NCBI RefSeq assembly: GCF_009696265.1
Contig: NZ_VUMH01000008.1
Span: forward strand, 1 to 64,000
DNA from: Desulfovibrio porci
GTDB taxonomy: Bacteria > Desulfobacterota > Desulfovibrionia > Desulfovibrionales > Desulfovibrionaceae
Reading direction: 5' to 3'
Length of the DNA stretch: 64,000 nucleotides
Position 1 is the first letter of the stretch; every line of letters begins with the position of its first letter. Under the pieces are notes generated by a model. It had not been told where the DNA came from. It did no database searches and worked only from the letters and a program-made list of their open reading frames with translations. Shown one piece after another: positions 32,450 to 41,619 of this stretch. The position numbers were made by a program, and so were the translations under genes.

Positions 32450-32800
32450 ATGTTGCATGATACCCGTTATAGAGAAGGAAAAAAGGTCGCTTTCAAAAAA
32501 TTCAACCTGAATATTGCCGGGCTGCTCTTTCTTCCGGACGGCTTTGACGCGGACAAAAAATATCCCTCCGTCGTGGTGACCCATCCCGGTGGAGGGGTAA
32601 AAGAGCAATGCTCCTCACCCTACGCCTGGAGCCTGGCGCAAGCGGGTTATGTGACGCTTGCCTTTGACGCCTCCCATCAGGACGAAAGCGAAGGTTTGCC
32701 CCGCTATCTGGAAGATCCGGCCTCACGGGTGGAGGATATCCGCTCCGCTGTGGATTATCTCATGACGCCCGTGTTCGCCGGGCGGGCCGGGGGGCTATAA
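32450..32800 (+). pseudogene. Truncated alpha/beta hydrolase
   Basis: A 116-aa product that parallels residues about 45-140 of the hydrolase at 30453 (FKKFNLNIAGLLFLPDGFD, VVVTHPGGGVKEQ, DIRSAVDYLM) and then ends in unrelated residues before the nucleophile elbow. No continuation was seen in other frames downstream, so this looks like a 3' deletion rather than a frameshift. It lacks the nucleophile and the catalytic His and cannot be an active hydrolase. The 350 bases up to 33153 hold no gene. Confidence 0.65.
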
Positions 32801-33153
32801 AGTCCGTTGGCTGTCTCCGCTTTGCTGTATCCGGTGCAGCGCGGATACAGGGCCGTCACGTAATCTTCATATCAACGAAACGCCGTCTGATCATCTCCCG
32901 ATAAACCCCGAAGGGGGTATTCAAGTGTCGGCCGGGCCTGGCGGTCCACGGCGAGAGCGGGGAGGAGGCGCGGGACCACAACCGCCTGGTTGCGACGCAA
33001 CGGTCTGCGGGGCAAGGGGCTAAGGGGTTGATCCGGGAGCAAAGCGCGGCTGCTCTCCACGGGGAGCATTGTCGACGCCGGTATATCAGGATATACTGAA
33101 CGCCTTGGTCTTCGGGAATGTTTCCTGAATTTTGCCCCGTGGGAGAGCATTAA

Positions 33154-34566
33154 ATGAAACTCTGTCCCGTAATTTTGTGCGGCGGTACCGGCACCCGGCT
33201 CTGGCCGCTGTCGCGCCGTCTGTATCCTAAACAGTTCATGGACCTGGGCGGTCATACGCTGTTCGGCGACACACTGAAGCGGATCGGCGTCCGGCCGGAC
33301 CTGACGCCGCCCCTGGTGATCTGCAACAAGGAGCAGCGCTTTCTGGCCGCGGCCCAGATGCAGGAACAGGGACTGGACCCCACGGGCCGCGTGATTCTGG
33401 AGCCGGAAGGCCGCAACACGGCGCCCGCCATCGCTGTGGCGGCTCTGGCGGCTCTGGAGCAGAACCGGGGCGGGGACGTGCTGTTGCTGGTGCTGCCCTC
33501 CGACCATGTGATCCGGGAGGACGGGGCGTTTGCCCGCGCCGTGGCCCAGGCCGCCGCCTGCGCCGGTCAGGGGCGGCTGGTGACCTTCGGCATTGAACCC
33601 GGCGGGCCGGAAACCGGCTACGGCTATATCCAGCGCGGGGAAGCCCTGGCGACGGGCTTCGCGGTCCGGCGATTTGTGGAAAAACCCCGTCGTGACGCGG
33701 CCGAGGCCATGCTGGCCGAGGGCGGCTATTACTGGAACAGCGGCATGTTTCTGTTCCGGGCGTCGTTGTTTCTGGACGAATTGCGGCATTATGCGTCGGA
33801 CATGTTCCACGGCGCTGCCGCCGCGTGGGAGGGGCGGGCCGAGGAACGGGATTTCACCTGGCTGGGCGAGGCGTTCGCCGCCTGCCCGGCGGATTCCATC
33901 GACTACGCGGTCATGGAAAAAACCCCTCTGGCGGCTGTGGTGCCGCTGGACGCGGGCTGGAACGACCTCGGTTCCTGGAATTCCGTGTACGACGCGGCGT
34001 CCAAGGATGCCGCCGCTAACGTCCTGGTGGGCGACGTTCTGGCCGAAGATGTCTCGGGCAGTTATCTGCATTCCAGCGGCCGTCTGGTGGCCGCTCTGGG
34101 CGTCAGGGATCTGGTGGTGGTGGAAACCGGCGACGCTGTGCTGGTGACGAGCAAAGACCGCTCGCAGGAGGTCAAGAACCTTGTGGCCCGGCTCACCCGC
34201 CACGGCCGCCCGGAAAAGGACACCCATTTGCGCGTGTTCCGGCCCTGGGGCTGGTATGAAACCCTGGCCTTGGGCGAGCGTTTTCAGGTCAAGCGCATCA
34301 TGGTCAAAAGCGGCGCGTCCCTGTCCCTGCAACTGCACCATCAGCGGGCCGAGCACTGGGTGGTGGTCAGCGGCGTGGGCCGGATCACCGTGGGCGAGAA
34401 TCTGCTGGAACTGCATGCGGACCAGTCCACCTATATTCCGCTGGGCGTCAGGCACCGTCTGGCCAATGCCGGGCCGCAGCCTCTGGAAATCATCGAAATC
34501 CAGAGCGGTTCCTATCTGGGCGAGGACGACATCGTCCGCTTTGAAGACACGTACGGCCGCTGTTAG
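33154..34566 (+). CDS. manC: Mannose-1-phosphate guanylyltransferase / mannose-6-phosphate isomerase
   Basis: A 470-aa bifunctional-type enzyme. The nucleotidyltransferase signature GGTGTRLWPLSRRLYPKQFM starts at residue 10; VLPSDHVI and the FVEKP block (about 172-176) follow. The C-terminal 110 residues are a cupin isomerase domain (RPWGWYETL, LQLHHQRAEHWVVVSG). It makes GDP-mannose for surface polysaccharide. It stands alone between intergenic stretches; no other polysaccharide genes are adjacent. Confidence 0.9.
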   Translation: MKLCPVILCGGTGTRLWPLSRRLYPKQFMDLGGHTLFGDTLKRIGVRPDLTPPLVICNKEQRFLAAAQMQEQGLDPTGRVILEPEGRNTAPAIAVAALAALEQNRGGDVLLLVLPSDHVIREDGAFARAVAQAAACAGQGRLVTFGIEPGGPETGYGYIQRGEALATGFAVRRFVEKPRRDAAEAMLAEGGYYWNSGMFLFRASLFLDELRHYASDMFHGAAAAWEGRAEERDFTWLGEAFAACPADSIDYAVMEKTPLAAVVPLDAGWNDLGSWNSVYDAASKDAAANVLVGDVLAEDVSGSYLHSSGRLVAALGVRDLVVVETGDAVLVTSKDRSQEVKNLVARLTRHGRPEKDTHLRVFRPWGWYETLALGERFQVKRIMVKSGASLSLQLHHQRAEHWVVVSGVGRITVGENLLELHADQSTYIPLGVRHRLANAGPQPLEIIEIQSGSYLGEDDIVRFEDTYGRC

Positions 34567-34846
34567 AGCGACTTGGCGTACACTCCGTAGAACCGCGTTT
34601 TTCATTTCCGCGTCCCGGCCGTTCCCCGGCCGGGACGTCCTCTCCTTTTCGCGCACGCCTTCCTTTCCCTCCAAGCCGACGAGAGAATCAGGCAGCTTTT
34701 CGCGAGAATCGTATCTTTATACTATTCTGACGCGCAGTTAGGCTGGTTTAGCCAAGCGTTATCGCCGTGCTTGACGAAAAGGCCGGCGTGAAAGAAGCTG
34801 AAGATGCGGGCAAGGTCCCGGATGCGGCGGCGGCCGCGCGTTCCGC

Positions 34847-34920
34847 CTAGTATCCTGTAACGCATAAAGTTACGGGATACTAGCCGCCGGACGAAAGTCC
34901 GGCGTGCCGCCGAAGGCGGC
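34847..34920. other. Array of three hairpins
   Basis: Three stems in a row: CTAGTATCC-T-GTAAC with its complement (15 bp, one G-T, 7-base loop; 34847-34883), GCCGGAC-GAAA-GTCCGGC (34886-34903, GNRA loop) and GCCGCC-GAA-GGCGGC (34906-34920). They sit in the 478-bp gap between manC and the DUF362 gene, directly before a dispersed repeat. They may be a small RNA or a repeat-derived structure. Confidence 0.5.
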
Positions 34921-34938
34921 GTGAGCGAGCCGAAAACC

Positions 34939-34994
34939 ACGTTTTTCGGCGAAGCGATCCTCACACAGAAAACGAAGTTTTATGTGTGACATGG
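34939..34994 (+). repeat. 56-bp dispersed repeat, copy 1
   Basis: It matches 58209-58264 with one mismatch, including CGTTTTTCGGCGAAGCGATC and GAAAACGAAGTTTTATGTGT. The second half can fold (TCACAC.../...GTGTGA). Both copies end with GTGTGACATGG and lie upstream of a gene start. Confidence 0.8.
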
Positions 34995-35044
34995 TACTAG
35001 TCCCGGCAGCGATCAAACGGCAAAAGACCTCCAAGGAGGACGCC

Positions 35045-36010
35045 ATGAACGGATATTCTCGACGCGACTTTCTAAAAGGCGGCGCTCTGGCCGCCGGAGC
35101 CCTGGCAACGGGCGTATTTTTGAAGGGCGGTCCGGCTCTGGCCGCTGCCCCGGAAAAGGCGCGGGTTTTTTTCACCAGGGATCTCAGCGCGGAAGGCCTG
35201 CTCAAGACCTTTGCCAACGTCAACGCCGGGTTGAGCGGCAACGTCGCCATCAAACTGCATACCGGCGAGCCCGACGGGCCCAACATTCTGCCCCGCCCCT
35301 GGGTGCGGCGGATTCAGGCCGCCATTCCCGGCAGCACGATTGTGGAGTGCAACGTGCTTTACAACAGCCCGCGCCAGACCACGGCCGGACACCGGGAAAC
35401 CCTGAAAAAAAACGGCTGGACCTTCTGCCCCGTGGACATCATGGATGCCGAGGGCGACGCCGCCCTGCCCGTGCCCGGCGGCAAATGGTTCAAGGAAGTG
35501 GCCGTGGGCAAGCATCTGCTGAATTATGATTCCATGCTGGTGCTTACCCATTTCAAGGGGCACAGCATGGGCGGTTTCGGCGGTTCGCTGAAAAATATCG
35601 CCATCGGCTGCGCCTCGGGCAAGGTGGGCAAGGCGCAACTGCACCGTGAAGGCGACAAGCTCTGGTCCGGCGGTCCCAATTTTATGGAACGCATGGTGGA
35701 AGGCGGCAAGGCCGTGACCACGCACTTCGGGCCGCGCATCACCTATATCAACGTGCTGCGCAATATGTCAGTGGACTGCGACTGCGCCGGAACCAGCGCC
35801 GCCCCGCCCACGACGCCGGACATCGGCATCCTGGCCTCCACGGACATTCTGGCCGTGGACAAGGCGTCCGTGGACATGGTTTACGCCCTGCCCGAAGACC
35901 AACGGCGCGATCTGGTGGAACGCATTGAAAGCCGCAGCGGCCTGCGCCAGCTTTCCTACATGAAGGAAATGGGCATGGGCAACGATCAGTATGAACTGAT
36001 TACCCTGTAG
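35045..36010 (+). CDS. Tat-exported DUF362 protein
   Basis: A 321-aa protein. The start (MNGYSRRDFLKGG) has AAGGAGG upstream; the longer frame begins inside the repeat. SRRDFLK is a twin-arginine motif, followed by a hydrophobic stretch ending near AAAPEKA. The mature part has GNVAIKLHTGEPDGPN and LVLTHFKGHSMGGFGG, typical of DUF362 proteins. No CxxC ferredoxin cluster is present; two close cysteines (DCDCAG) lie near residue 250. The activity is unknown; Tat export suggests a cofactor or folding in the cytoplasm. Confidence 0.75.
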   Translation: MNGYSRRDFLKGGALAAGALATGVFLKGGPALAAAPEKARVFFTRDLSAEGLLKTFANVNAGLSGNVAIKLHTGEPDGPNILPRPWVRRIQAAIPGSTIVECNVLYNSPRQTTAGHRETLKKNGWTFCPVDIMDAEGDAALPVPGGKWFKEVAVGKHLLNYDSMLVLTHFKGHSMGGFGGSLKNIAIGCASGKVGKAQLHREGDKLWSGGPNFMERMVEGGKAVTTHFGPRITYINVLRNMSVDCDCAGTSAAPPTTPDIGILASTDILAVDKASVDMVYALPEDQRRDLVERIESRSGLRQLSYMKEMGMGNDQYELITL

Positions 36011-36080
36011 GACCTGTTGCCGCTGAACCTTTCTTCAGCGCCGCCTGAAAATACCGCATATATGCCGAGGTATTGACGAC

Positions 36081-36111
36081 AAGCCCCCGCGATGTTGCGT
36101 CGCGGGGGCTT
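36081..36111. terminator. Bidirectional terminator
   Basis: AAGCCCCCGCGA and its complement form a 12-bp stem around TGTTGCG. It lies between the convergent DUF362 gene and symporter gene and can serve both. Confidence 0.75.
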
Positions 36112-36133
36112 GAATATGGCATGTCGGGAGCGG

Positions 36134-37369
36134 TTACGCCTGCGTTCGCGATTCCGGCGGCGCGTCATTGAAATCGCCTTCAAGGCGCGAGACCACCAGC
36201 GCGCCGAGGCTGTCGCCCAGCACGTTCATGGGCGTGCGGGCCATGTCGAGAATGCGGTCAATGCCCGCGATCAGGGCCACGCCCTCCAGGGGCATGCCCA
36301 TCTGGACGAAGACGATGCTCATCATTATCAGGCCCGCGCCGGGAACGCCCATGGTGCCCACGGCGGCGAGAATGGACATGAGAATGACGGTCAGTTGCGC
36401 GTCCACCGGCATGGGGATGCCATAGAATTCCGCCACGAAGATCGTGTTGATGCCCATGTAGAGAGCGGTGCCGTTCATGTTGATGGTATTGCCCAGCGGG
36501 ATGCCGAAGCTGACCACCGTGCGGGATGCGCCCAAGGCTTCCGTGCAGCGCATGTTGGAGGGCAGGGCGGCCGCGCTGGAACAGGTGGTGAAGCCGATCA
36601 TGAAGGGCTCAAGCATGCCCTTGACGAAGCGCAGCACCGGAATCCTGACCACAAACTTGACCAGCGGCAGGAACATGAAGCAGTACAGGATGGCGCAACC
36701 GGCGTACATCAGCAGGATGACCTTGCCCAGCGGCAGCAGCACGGCCAGACCGTGCTTGGTCACGGTAAAGGCCATGAGGCCGAAGACGCCGATGGGCGCG
36801 TAGTACATCACAAAGCCCGTCACCTTGATCATGACCTCGCCGCAGGAGTCGAAGAAACGGTGCAGATGCCGTCCGCTTTCGCCCAAGGAGCTGATGCCGA
36901 AACCGAAAATAATGGCGAAGATGATGATCTGGAGCATATTGCCCCGGGACATGGCTTCGACCGGATTGATGGGGATCAGGTTCATCAGCGTGTCATTGAG
37001 GGACGGCGGCGTCACCGGCTTGACGTGCAGATTCTCGGTGGACAGGTTCACGCCCGCGCCCGGCTGCACGATGTTGGCCAGCAGCAGACCGACGGCCACG
37101 GACATCGCCGTGGTGATGAGATAGTAGAGCAGGGTTTTGGTGGCCACGCGTCCCAGCTTGGTGGTGTCGCTGATGCCCGCCGCGCCCGCCACCAGGGTGG
37201 CGAAGACCAGCGGCACGACCACCATGCGGATCAGGCGGATGAAAATGTCGCCGAGAAATTTGAATACCTGGCTGCCCAGCGCCCAGTCCTGCGCGATGAC
37301 GCCCACAAGCACGCCCGCAACCATGCCGATGCCCATCTGCATGGGCAATCCCATTTTGATCTTTGCCAT
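36134..37369 (-). CDS. Na+/H+:dicarboxylate (glutamate) symporter, DAACS family
   Basis: A 411-aa membrane protein with about eight hydrophobic helices and the family signatures: FTTCSSAAALPSNMRC (hairpin 1, serine-rich), GNTINMNGTALY (the NMxGT motif) and MGVPGAGLIMMS (hairpin 2), then DRILDMARTPMNV with the substrate-contact Asp and Arg. It imports glutamate, aspartate or C4-dicarboxylates. The 336-bp gap upstream contains an AATCAGGG/CCCTGATT inverted repeat (about 37468-37524) and no gene. Confidence 0.9.
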   Translation of the reverse strand: MAKIKMGLPMQMGIGMVAGVLVGVIAQDWALGSQVFKFLGDIFIRLIRMVVVPLVFATLVAGAAGISDTTKLGRVATKTLLYYLITTAMSVAVGLLLANIVQPGAGVNLSTENLHVKPVTPPSLNDTLMNLIPINPVEAMSRGNMLQIIIFAIIFGFGISSLGESGRHLHRFFDSCGEVMIKVTGFVMYYAPIGVFGLMAFTVTKHGLAVLLPLGKVILLMYAGCAILYCFMFLPLVKFVVRIPVLRFVKGMLEPFMIGFTTCSSAAALPSNMRCTEALGASRTVVSFGIPLGNTINMNGTALYMGINTIFVAEFYGIPMPVDAQLTVILMSILAAVGTMGVPGAGLIMMSIVFVQMGMPLEGVALIAGIDRILDMARTPMNVLGDSLGALVVSRLEGDFNDAPPESRTQA

Positions 37370-37705
37370 ACGGTACCCCCCATCGGTAAATGACGTCCGC
37401 GCGTCCGGCGCGGTGCGGCCGCGTCAGGGCCGGTTCAGGGGAATAATGGTATTTTGCGGCCGGGTCAATCAGGGGTGGCAACCTGGCTTGCGAAGGCGGG
37501 ACAGCCTTAATCCCTGATTGCCTCTCGCCGGGATTTCGTTTCAGTTTCGCGAATCGGGCTTTCCCGTATCCGTGCGACGACGAAGACGCCGCAGACAACG
37601 GGACTTGCGGGCACGTCGATGCCGTCGGTCTGTTTGCGTCGTGCCGCGCATTATGCGGGCGGAAGGATCGAAGCGGGCTGTGCGTGATGGAACCCTGTGG
37701 CGGAA

Positions 37706-38734
37706 TTATGGCCGCCTGTTCAGGCGGAGCAGCCAGGTCTGGATTTCCATGTTTTTTTCCGTCCAGTGCTGTTTGTATGACATGCGCGGCCCCACTATCG
37801 GCCCCATGTCATAGCGCTCGGCGGCCTCCTCGCAGAGCCAGGTCACTTTTTCCAGTTGCAGAAGATTGCCGATGGACCGGTCTTTCCACGCCGCGTCATA
37901 GCTGAACTGTTGGCCGCGATAGATGGTTCCGGCCATACCTCCGAAGATGAAGCCGATATCCCTGTCTTCATGCCGGGCAAAAATGACCCGCGCCTCCCTG
38001 GTCGCCGTGAGATGGCCGATCAGGGCCTCATAAAATTCTTTTGCCGGAGATTCGGCCATGCCGCACTGCCCGATGCCTTTCCAGCTCGTTTTTTCAACCA
38101 GCAGCATACGCCGGTAAATTTGTGCGGCCTCCTCGGCCGATGCGGGGGAGCGCCGTTCAAAACTGATATCCCGTTCTCTCGCCTGCCGGGCGGCTTTTCT
38201 GAGCTTTGCGCGGTGATTCGCTGAGCGGCGTGAAAGAAAACCGTCCAAGCCTCCCCGGAGAGAGGCCGCGCACTGGACCGAGTATGAATGACGGTAAAAT
38301 GTAAAGTCACGGCCGAAACGACGCAGCAGCTCAGGCGCAAGGCCGCCTTCCGGGCGGATGCCGCTGAGGACAATGCCCGGAAAGGCCGGGGCGTATTCTC
38401 GGGCAATGCAGGCCAGCGCTTCAGCGAGCAGATCAGGGGCGTCTTCCCCCAACAGGGGACAGCCGAAAAACCAGCTCGCCTCCATGGGCGTCAGGAAAAT
38501 TTTTTCAGGAGAAAAAAGCTCTTCCGCAAAAATGAGACATGCGCCGGGCGATGTCTTGAAAAAAATGCGGCGCGCGGGGTTGAAAGCCTGATGATAGGCC
38601 AGATGCCAAGAGGGCGAACAGCAGAAAGGATCAGCTTGTTCCGAGCTGACGGCAAGCCGCTTCCAGAAAGCGCAAAGCCCGTTGAACTCCGGGGATGGGG
38701 CGGAATTTGCTTTCGGGAAGGTCAGAAAGGGCAT
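37706..38734 (-). CDS. FemAB/GNAT-type N-acyltransferase
   Basis: A 342-aa protein with a central segment (SRRSANHRAKLRKAARQARE, about 192-211) and a C-terminal acyltransferase region (ARVIFARHEDRDIGFIFGGM, then FSYDAAWKDRSIGNLLQLE) of the FemAB-like Acetyltransf_6 family. Such proteins add amino-acyl or acyl groups to cell-envelope or exopolysaccharide intermediates. It stands alone; substrate unknown. Confidence 0.7.
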   Translation of the reverse strand: MPFLTFPKANSAPSPEFNGLCAFWKRLAVSSEQADPFCCSPSWHLAYHQAFNPARRIFFKTSPGACLIFAEELFSPEKIFLTPMEASWFFGCPLLGEDAPDLLAEALACIAREYAPAFPGIVLSGIRPEGGLAPELLRRFGRDFTFYRHSYSVQCAASLRGGLDGFLSRRSANHRAKLRKAARQARERDISFERRSPASAEEAAQIYRRMLLVEKTSWKGIGQCGMAESPAKEFYEALIGHLTATREARVIFARHEDRDIGFIFGGMAGTIYRGQQFSYDAAWKDRSIGNLLQLEKVTWLCEEAAERYDMGPIVGPRMSYKQHWTEKNMEIQTWLLRLNRRP

Positions 38735-38897
38735 GTATCAGCCTGTCCGTCAGGAGTATGCCGGGCAAGCCCGGGGAGTAAGATTCAGCAACAAGCCGGA
38801 ATGCCAGATTGCCTGAAAAAACGGCTGTAGTCACTATGGCAAGTCTTCAATTCTCATTTTGCGTGACGGCTCACACGGGTGTTGCGAATGTGGTTTT

Positions 38898-38962
38898 GCC
38901 CCCTGTCTACTTGACAGTGGGGCTCATACAAGAAGCCCTCGCGATACAGTATCACGAGGGCA
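38898..38962. terminator. Two adjacent hairpins in the gap before the island
   Basis: GCCCC-CTGTC-TACTT-GACAG-T-GGGGC (38898-38923) and GCCCTCG...CGAGGGC (about 38935-38961). They lie in the 359-bp gap between the acyltransferase gene and the AT-rich island gene; the rest of the gap is A/T-rich and empty. Confidence 0.5.
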
Positions 38963-39093
38963 ACGGGATGAATACAATCTATATAACATAATAATATAAT
39001 TATATTTTAATTAAAAAATAAATCAAAATACCCCCTTGGATACCCCTTGCGCAATTGGATGTGGTAGAACTTCCCCGGTTGGAAATGGAAAAG

Positions 39094-40395
39094 CTACAGA
39101 GTTTCCCCGTTCTGAGTTGGTAAATAGCACAGCATTGGGACAATCACGTCATTTATAAGCCATCTACCAGATCCATTGGAAACATACTGTTTTTTTCCAT
39201 CAATATAATAATCAGTTATCAGGCAAATATCTTTCTTGTACTCAACCAATCTCTCAGCAATAGTAAGCACAGTACCAAAAACGATACCGCCGCGCTCCTC
39301 TTGAATAAATTCAATTCGATAATCTTGAAGGCTTTTCAGATTTAATGCCTGCCTAAATTGACCGGCGAGCTTGCCTTTTGTTATGTTGTCCTTCTTAAAC
39401 ACTAATTCAGCCATTAATCCATAGTTCGATGATTTCCACGCGTAGAGAAAAGACATTATGCTATGCTCTGGGGAGTCATTAGGGAAGTCTTCTGGCGCAC
39501 CAGTTTTTTTGACCATATCCCATTGAGATTGATTTCTGCTTGGTTTCCAATTGTAAAAAGAATCCGCATAATCAAAAATTTCGCCAATATGTTTAATAGG
39601 ATTTTGCACAAAGGATAAAAATTCTTCCTGTTTTTTTTCTTGTTGCTCGTTATATTTCGATTTTTTCGATTCTTCGTTCCTCTTATCTACTAATATATCC
39701 CTTATAGTGAATAAAAGAGCCCATGCTTTGATTGCCACCAATTTGTTGTCGTATCCAACGTCAATTCCATGTAAGATACCATTTCTATAAGGAATAGTCA
39801 GTTTGTCAGTATTAAAAATTCTTCTCACTCTGGTTATTTCTTTTATCAAATTATCAATATCTCCATTTATAGCGGATATACTGTCCCATGTATTGAAATC
39901 AACACCAATTTTAAATGTGACACTATTGAATGTATCGTATCCTATGCCGTCTATCATCATAAGTATTAATGGAACACAAGATATATAGTCTTCTTGAAAA
40001 AATCTTTCTTTTGCCTTCTCAAAGATGTGTTCTCTCTCGAAATATCTGGGTAATCCTCTCAGTAAAATGAAATGATAGTCAAATTTATCCGTGTAGTGAT
40101 TTACAAGCAATTCTTCAGCTTCTTCAAATAGATTGCTTTTCGCCAACTGGTTAGCCTGTTCAAGCAGGGGGATTGGTAAAGAGCCATGTCCATGCCAACC
40201 TAATTTATTGAAATATTTATTAAAATCTAAAAATAGATCTGGAGTTGCAAATACTGCCCTTGCTTGGTTTTCAATTCGTTTCTTCATGTCGTCTGTGTCT
40301 TTTTTGCTGCCAGAAATAGACAGGAGTTGCTTCATAGCATGCAACTGAGACAGTGATTCCTCTGCCTGAATACTTGATGGTAATTTTTTAGTCAT
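39094..40395 (-). CDS. AT-rich island protein with HEPN-type RN-x3-H motif
   Basis: A 433-aa protein. I chose the ATG at 40395 (MTKKLPSSIQ) because GGAG lies 6 bases upstream. The family is not recognised. The first 200 residues are helical (ANQLAKSNLFEEAEELLVNH), then IPYRNGILHGIDVGYDN (202-218) contains Arg204-Asn205-x3-His209, the catalytic pattern of HEPN ribonucleases, followed by a hydrophobic helix (AIKAWALLFTIRDILV). The last 130 residues may be a separate alpha/beta domain (SFLYAWKSSNYGLMAELVF). The gene is far more AT-rich than the host genes, so it was acquired. Defence or abortive infection by RNA cleavage is a hypothesis based on the motif and island context. Confidence 0.6.
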   Translation of the reverse strand: MTKKLPSSIQAEESLSQLHAMKQLLSISGSKKDTDDMKKRIENQARAVFATPDLFLDFNKYFNKLGWHGHGSLPIPLLEQANQLAKSNLFEEAEELLVNHYTDKFDYHFILLRGLPRYFEREHIFEKAKERFFQEDYISCVPLILMMIDGIGYDTFNSVTFKIGVDFNTWDSISAINGDIDNLIKEITRVRRIFNTDKLTIPYRNGILHGIDVGYDNKLVAIKAWALLFTIRDILVDKRNEESKKSKYNEQQEKKQEEFLSFVQNPIKHIGEIFDYADSFYNWKPSRNQSQWDMVKKTGAPEDFPNDSPEHSIMSFLYAWKSSNYGLMAELVFKKDNITKGKLAGQFRQALNLKSLQDYRIEFIQEERGGIVFGTVLTIAERLVEYKKDICLITDYYIDGKKQYVSNGSGRWLINDVIVPMLCYLPTQNGETL

Positions 40396-40697
40396 GCTGA
40401 CTCCGACAATACAGAAATGACAATGAGTATCCCGGTAGCGTCTCTTGAATCTTCTTTTTTTGTATGATTTTGTCAATTCAGGTGCTTCGTAAACACCTTT
40501 CCGCGAGCGGTTACCATCCCGACAGTATGGCTTTTTTGCGCCCCTTATTCGGCGCAACTGGCTCTCTATTGTCGGGTGTTGTGGTTATGTCCAAGCCGAA
40601 AGGCCAAAAGCCACAAGCCGCTCTCGCGGGCGGTTATGAACACCCGGCGTTTGCTATTTCGTAAGGCAGCGCCAACTATAACCCCGCGAGGTGCCTT

Positions 40698-41141
40698 ATG
40701 TCCCACCGTTCCCCGAGCGCTGCTTCGCAGCCCCAATCTTCACCGTTTCATTCTTCTAAAAATCCAGAATTGGCACAGCGAATCGAAAGGTTCCATGAAG
40801 CCGCTCAAGACTTGCTCGCAATGTATGAGCCGCCAGAGCAAGGCCGGGAGAATATTCCACATCCCACTCAAAACGGCGAAACTCGTTGCTACTATCTCTC
40901 TCCGGGAACAGTGCAGCATGAGCGCGAACTATTGAGGCGATACCGTGCAGAAGATTTTCGCGGACTTCTGAGGGAAACGCACATGCTTCTGGTCGGCTTG
41001 GTCAAGGTGATGAAAAACACGCACCATGACGTGAGAGTGAAAGGCTATGTCATTGCCAACCTCGGATGCTTGCTTGAACAAGTGTCCGCCCTGGTGCTTC
41101 GGATGAAGAATGTTTACAACAAGGTTGAGTCTGTTAATTAG
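40698..41141 (+). CDS. Hypothetical island protein
   Basis: A 147-aa protein divergent from the HEPN-type gene. The first 20 residues are Ser/Pro-rich. Residues about 25-45 and 75-140 are helical (RRYRAEDFRGLLRETHMLLV, then KNTHHDVRVKGYVIANLG). No domain is recognised. The 302-bp divergent gap contains several GC stem candidates and a possible leader frame. It may be the partner of the HEPN-type protein; that is position-based only. Confidence 0.45.
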   Translation: MSHRSPSAASQPQSSPFHSSKNPELAQRIERFHEAAQDLLAMYEPPEQGRENIPHPTQNGETRCYYLSPGTVQHERELLRRYRAEDFRGLLRETHMLLVGLVKVMKNTHHDVRVKGYVIANLGCLLEQVSALVLRMKNVYNKVESVN

Positions 41142-41619
41142 CGTTGAGCCGAAAGGCGAATAAGCAGCCCCGCAGGGTAGGACGGGAGGTAGCGGGTACC
41201 TCACCTGTCCTGCCCTCTCTCTTCATTGCAAACTATTAACCGAATAACGCTGACCACCCATTGGCGTTGCTATTTTGAAAGGCGCGTCAGGATTGGGCGG
41301 TATTGGCATAAACGTGCAACAGATACGTCACCAGTGGGTGGGGATGGGTATATCGCGTACCCAATTGCACCGCTGGTAGCCCGCTCTGGAATCTTTACGG
41401 AAAAGAAACGTATAGCGCACTTACCAGTTTCCTATGGAAACTGGGTGCGCCCTGCGAGACTTGGAGTGTGGCGCATGGGTCTGCCTCTGGTCTTTGCGGA
41501 AAGCAGAAGCATAGCTCACTATGCTTTACTTGGTAAAACGTGGGCAAGCTTCCAGCTTGACCGGGAAAGAGTATAAGACCAAGACCAGACAGATTTATGA
41601 TTACTCCAAAGACTACCGT
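41142..41619. other. Structured, internally repetitive non-coding stretch
   Basis: 478 bases without a convincing gene. It begins with a compound hairpin (AGGAC, GAGGTA, then TACCTC, GTCCT; 41179-41213). Two degenerate repeats about 100 bases apart follow: CTCTGGAATCTTTACGG (41384) with CGTATAGCGCACT, and CTCTGGTCTTTGCGG (41485) with GCATAGCTCACT. A perfect CCAGTTTCC-TAT-GGAAACTGG hairpin lies between them (41423-41443). An RNA gene or decayed coding repeat is possible. Confidence 0.4.

Noticed and set aside
39030..39053. Possible attachment repeat shared with 43477-43500 (ACCCCTTGC)
   Set aside because: The match is only about 9 bases and is not part of the tRNA 3' end, so it is likely chance.
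40464..40664. 66-aa frame upstream of the 147-aa island gene
   Set aside because: It could be a leader or Ash-like peptide, but I could not support a start or family; left out of the feature list.
41226..41576. 116-aa rightward frame in the repeat-rich gap
   Set aside because: It spans the degenerate repeats, has Trp/Arg/His-rich composition unlike neighbours and no ribosome site; I treat the stretch as non-coding.
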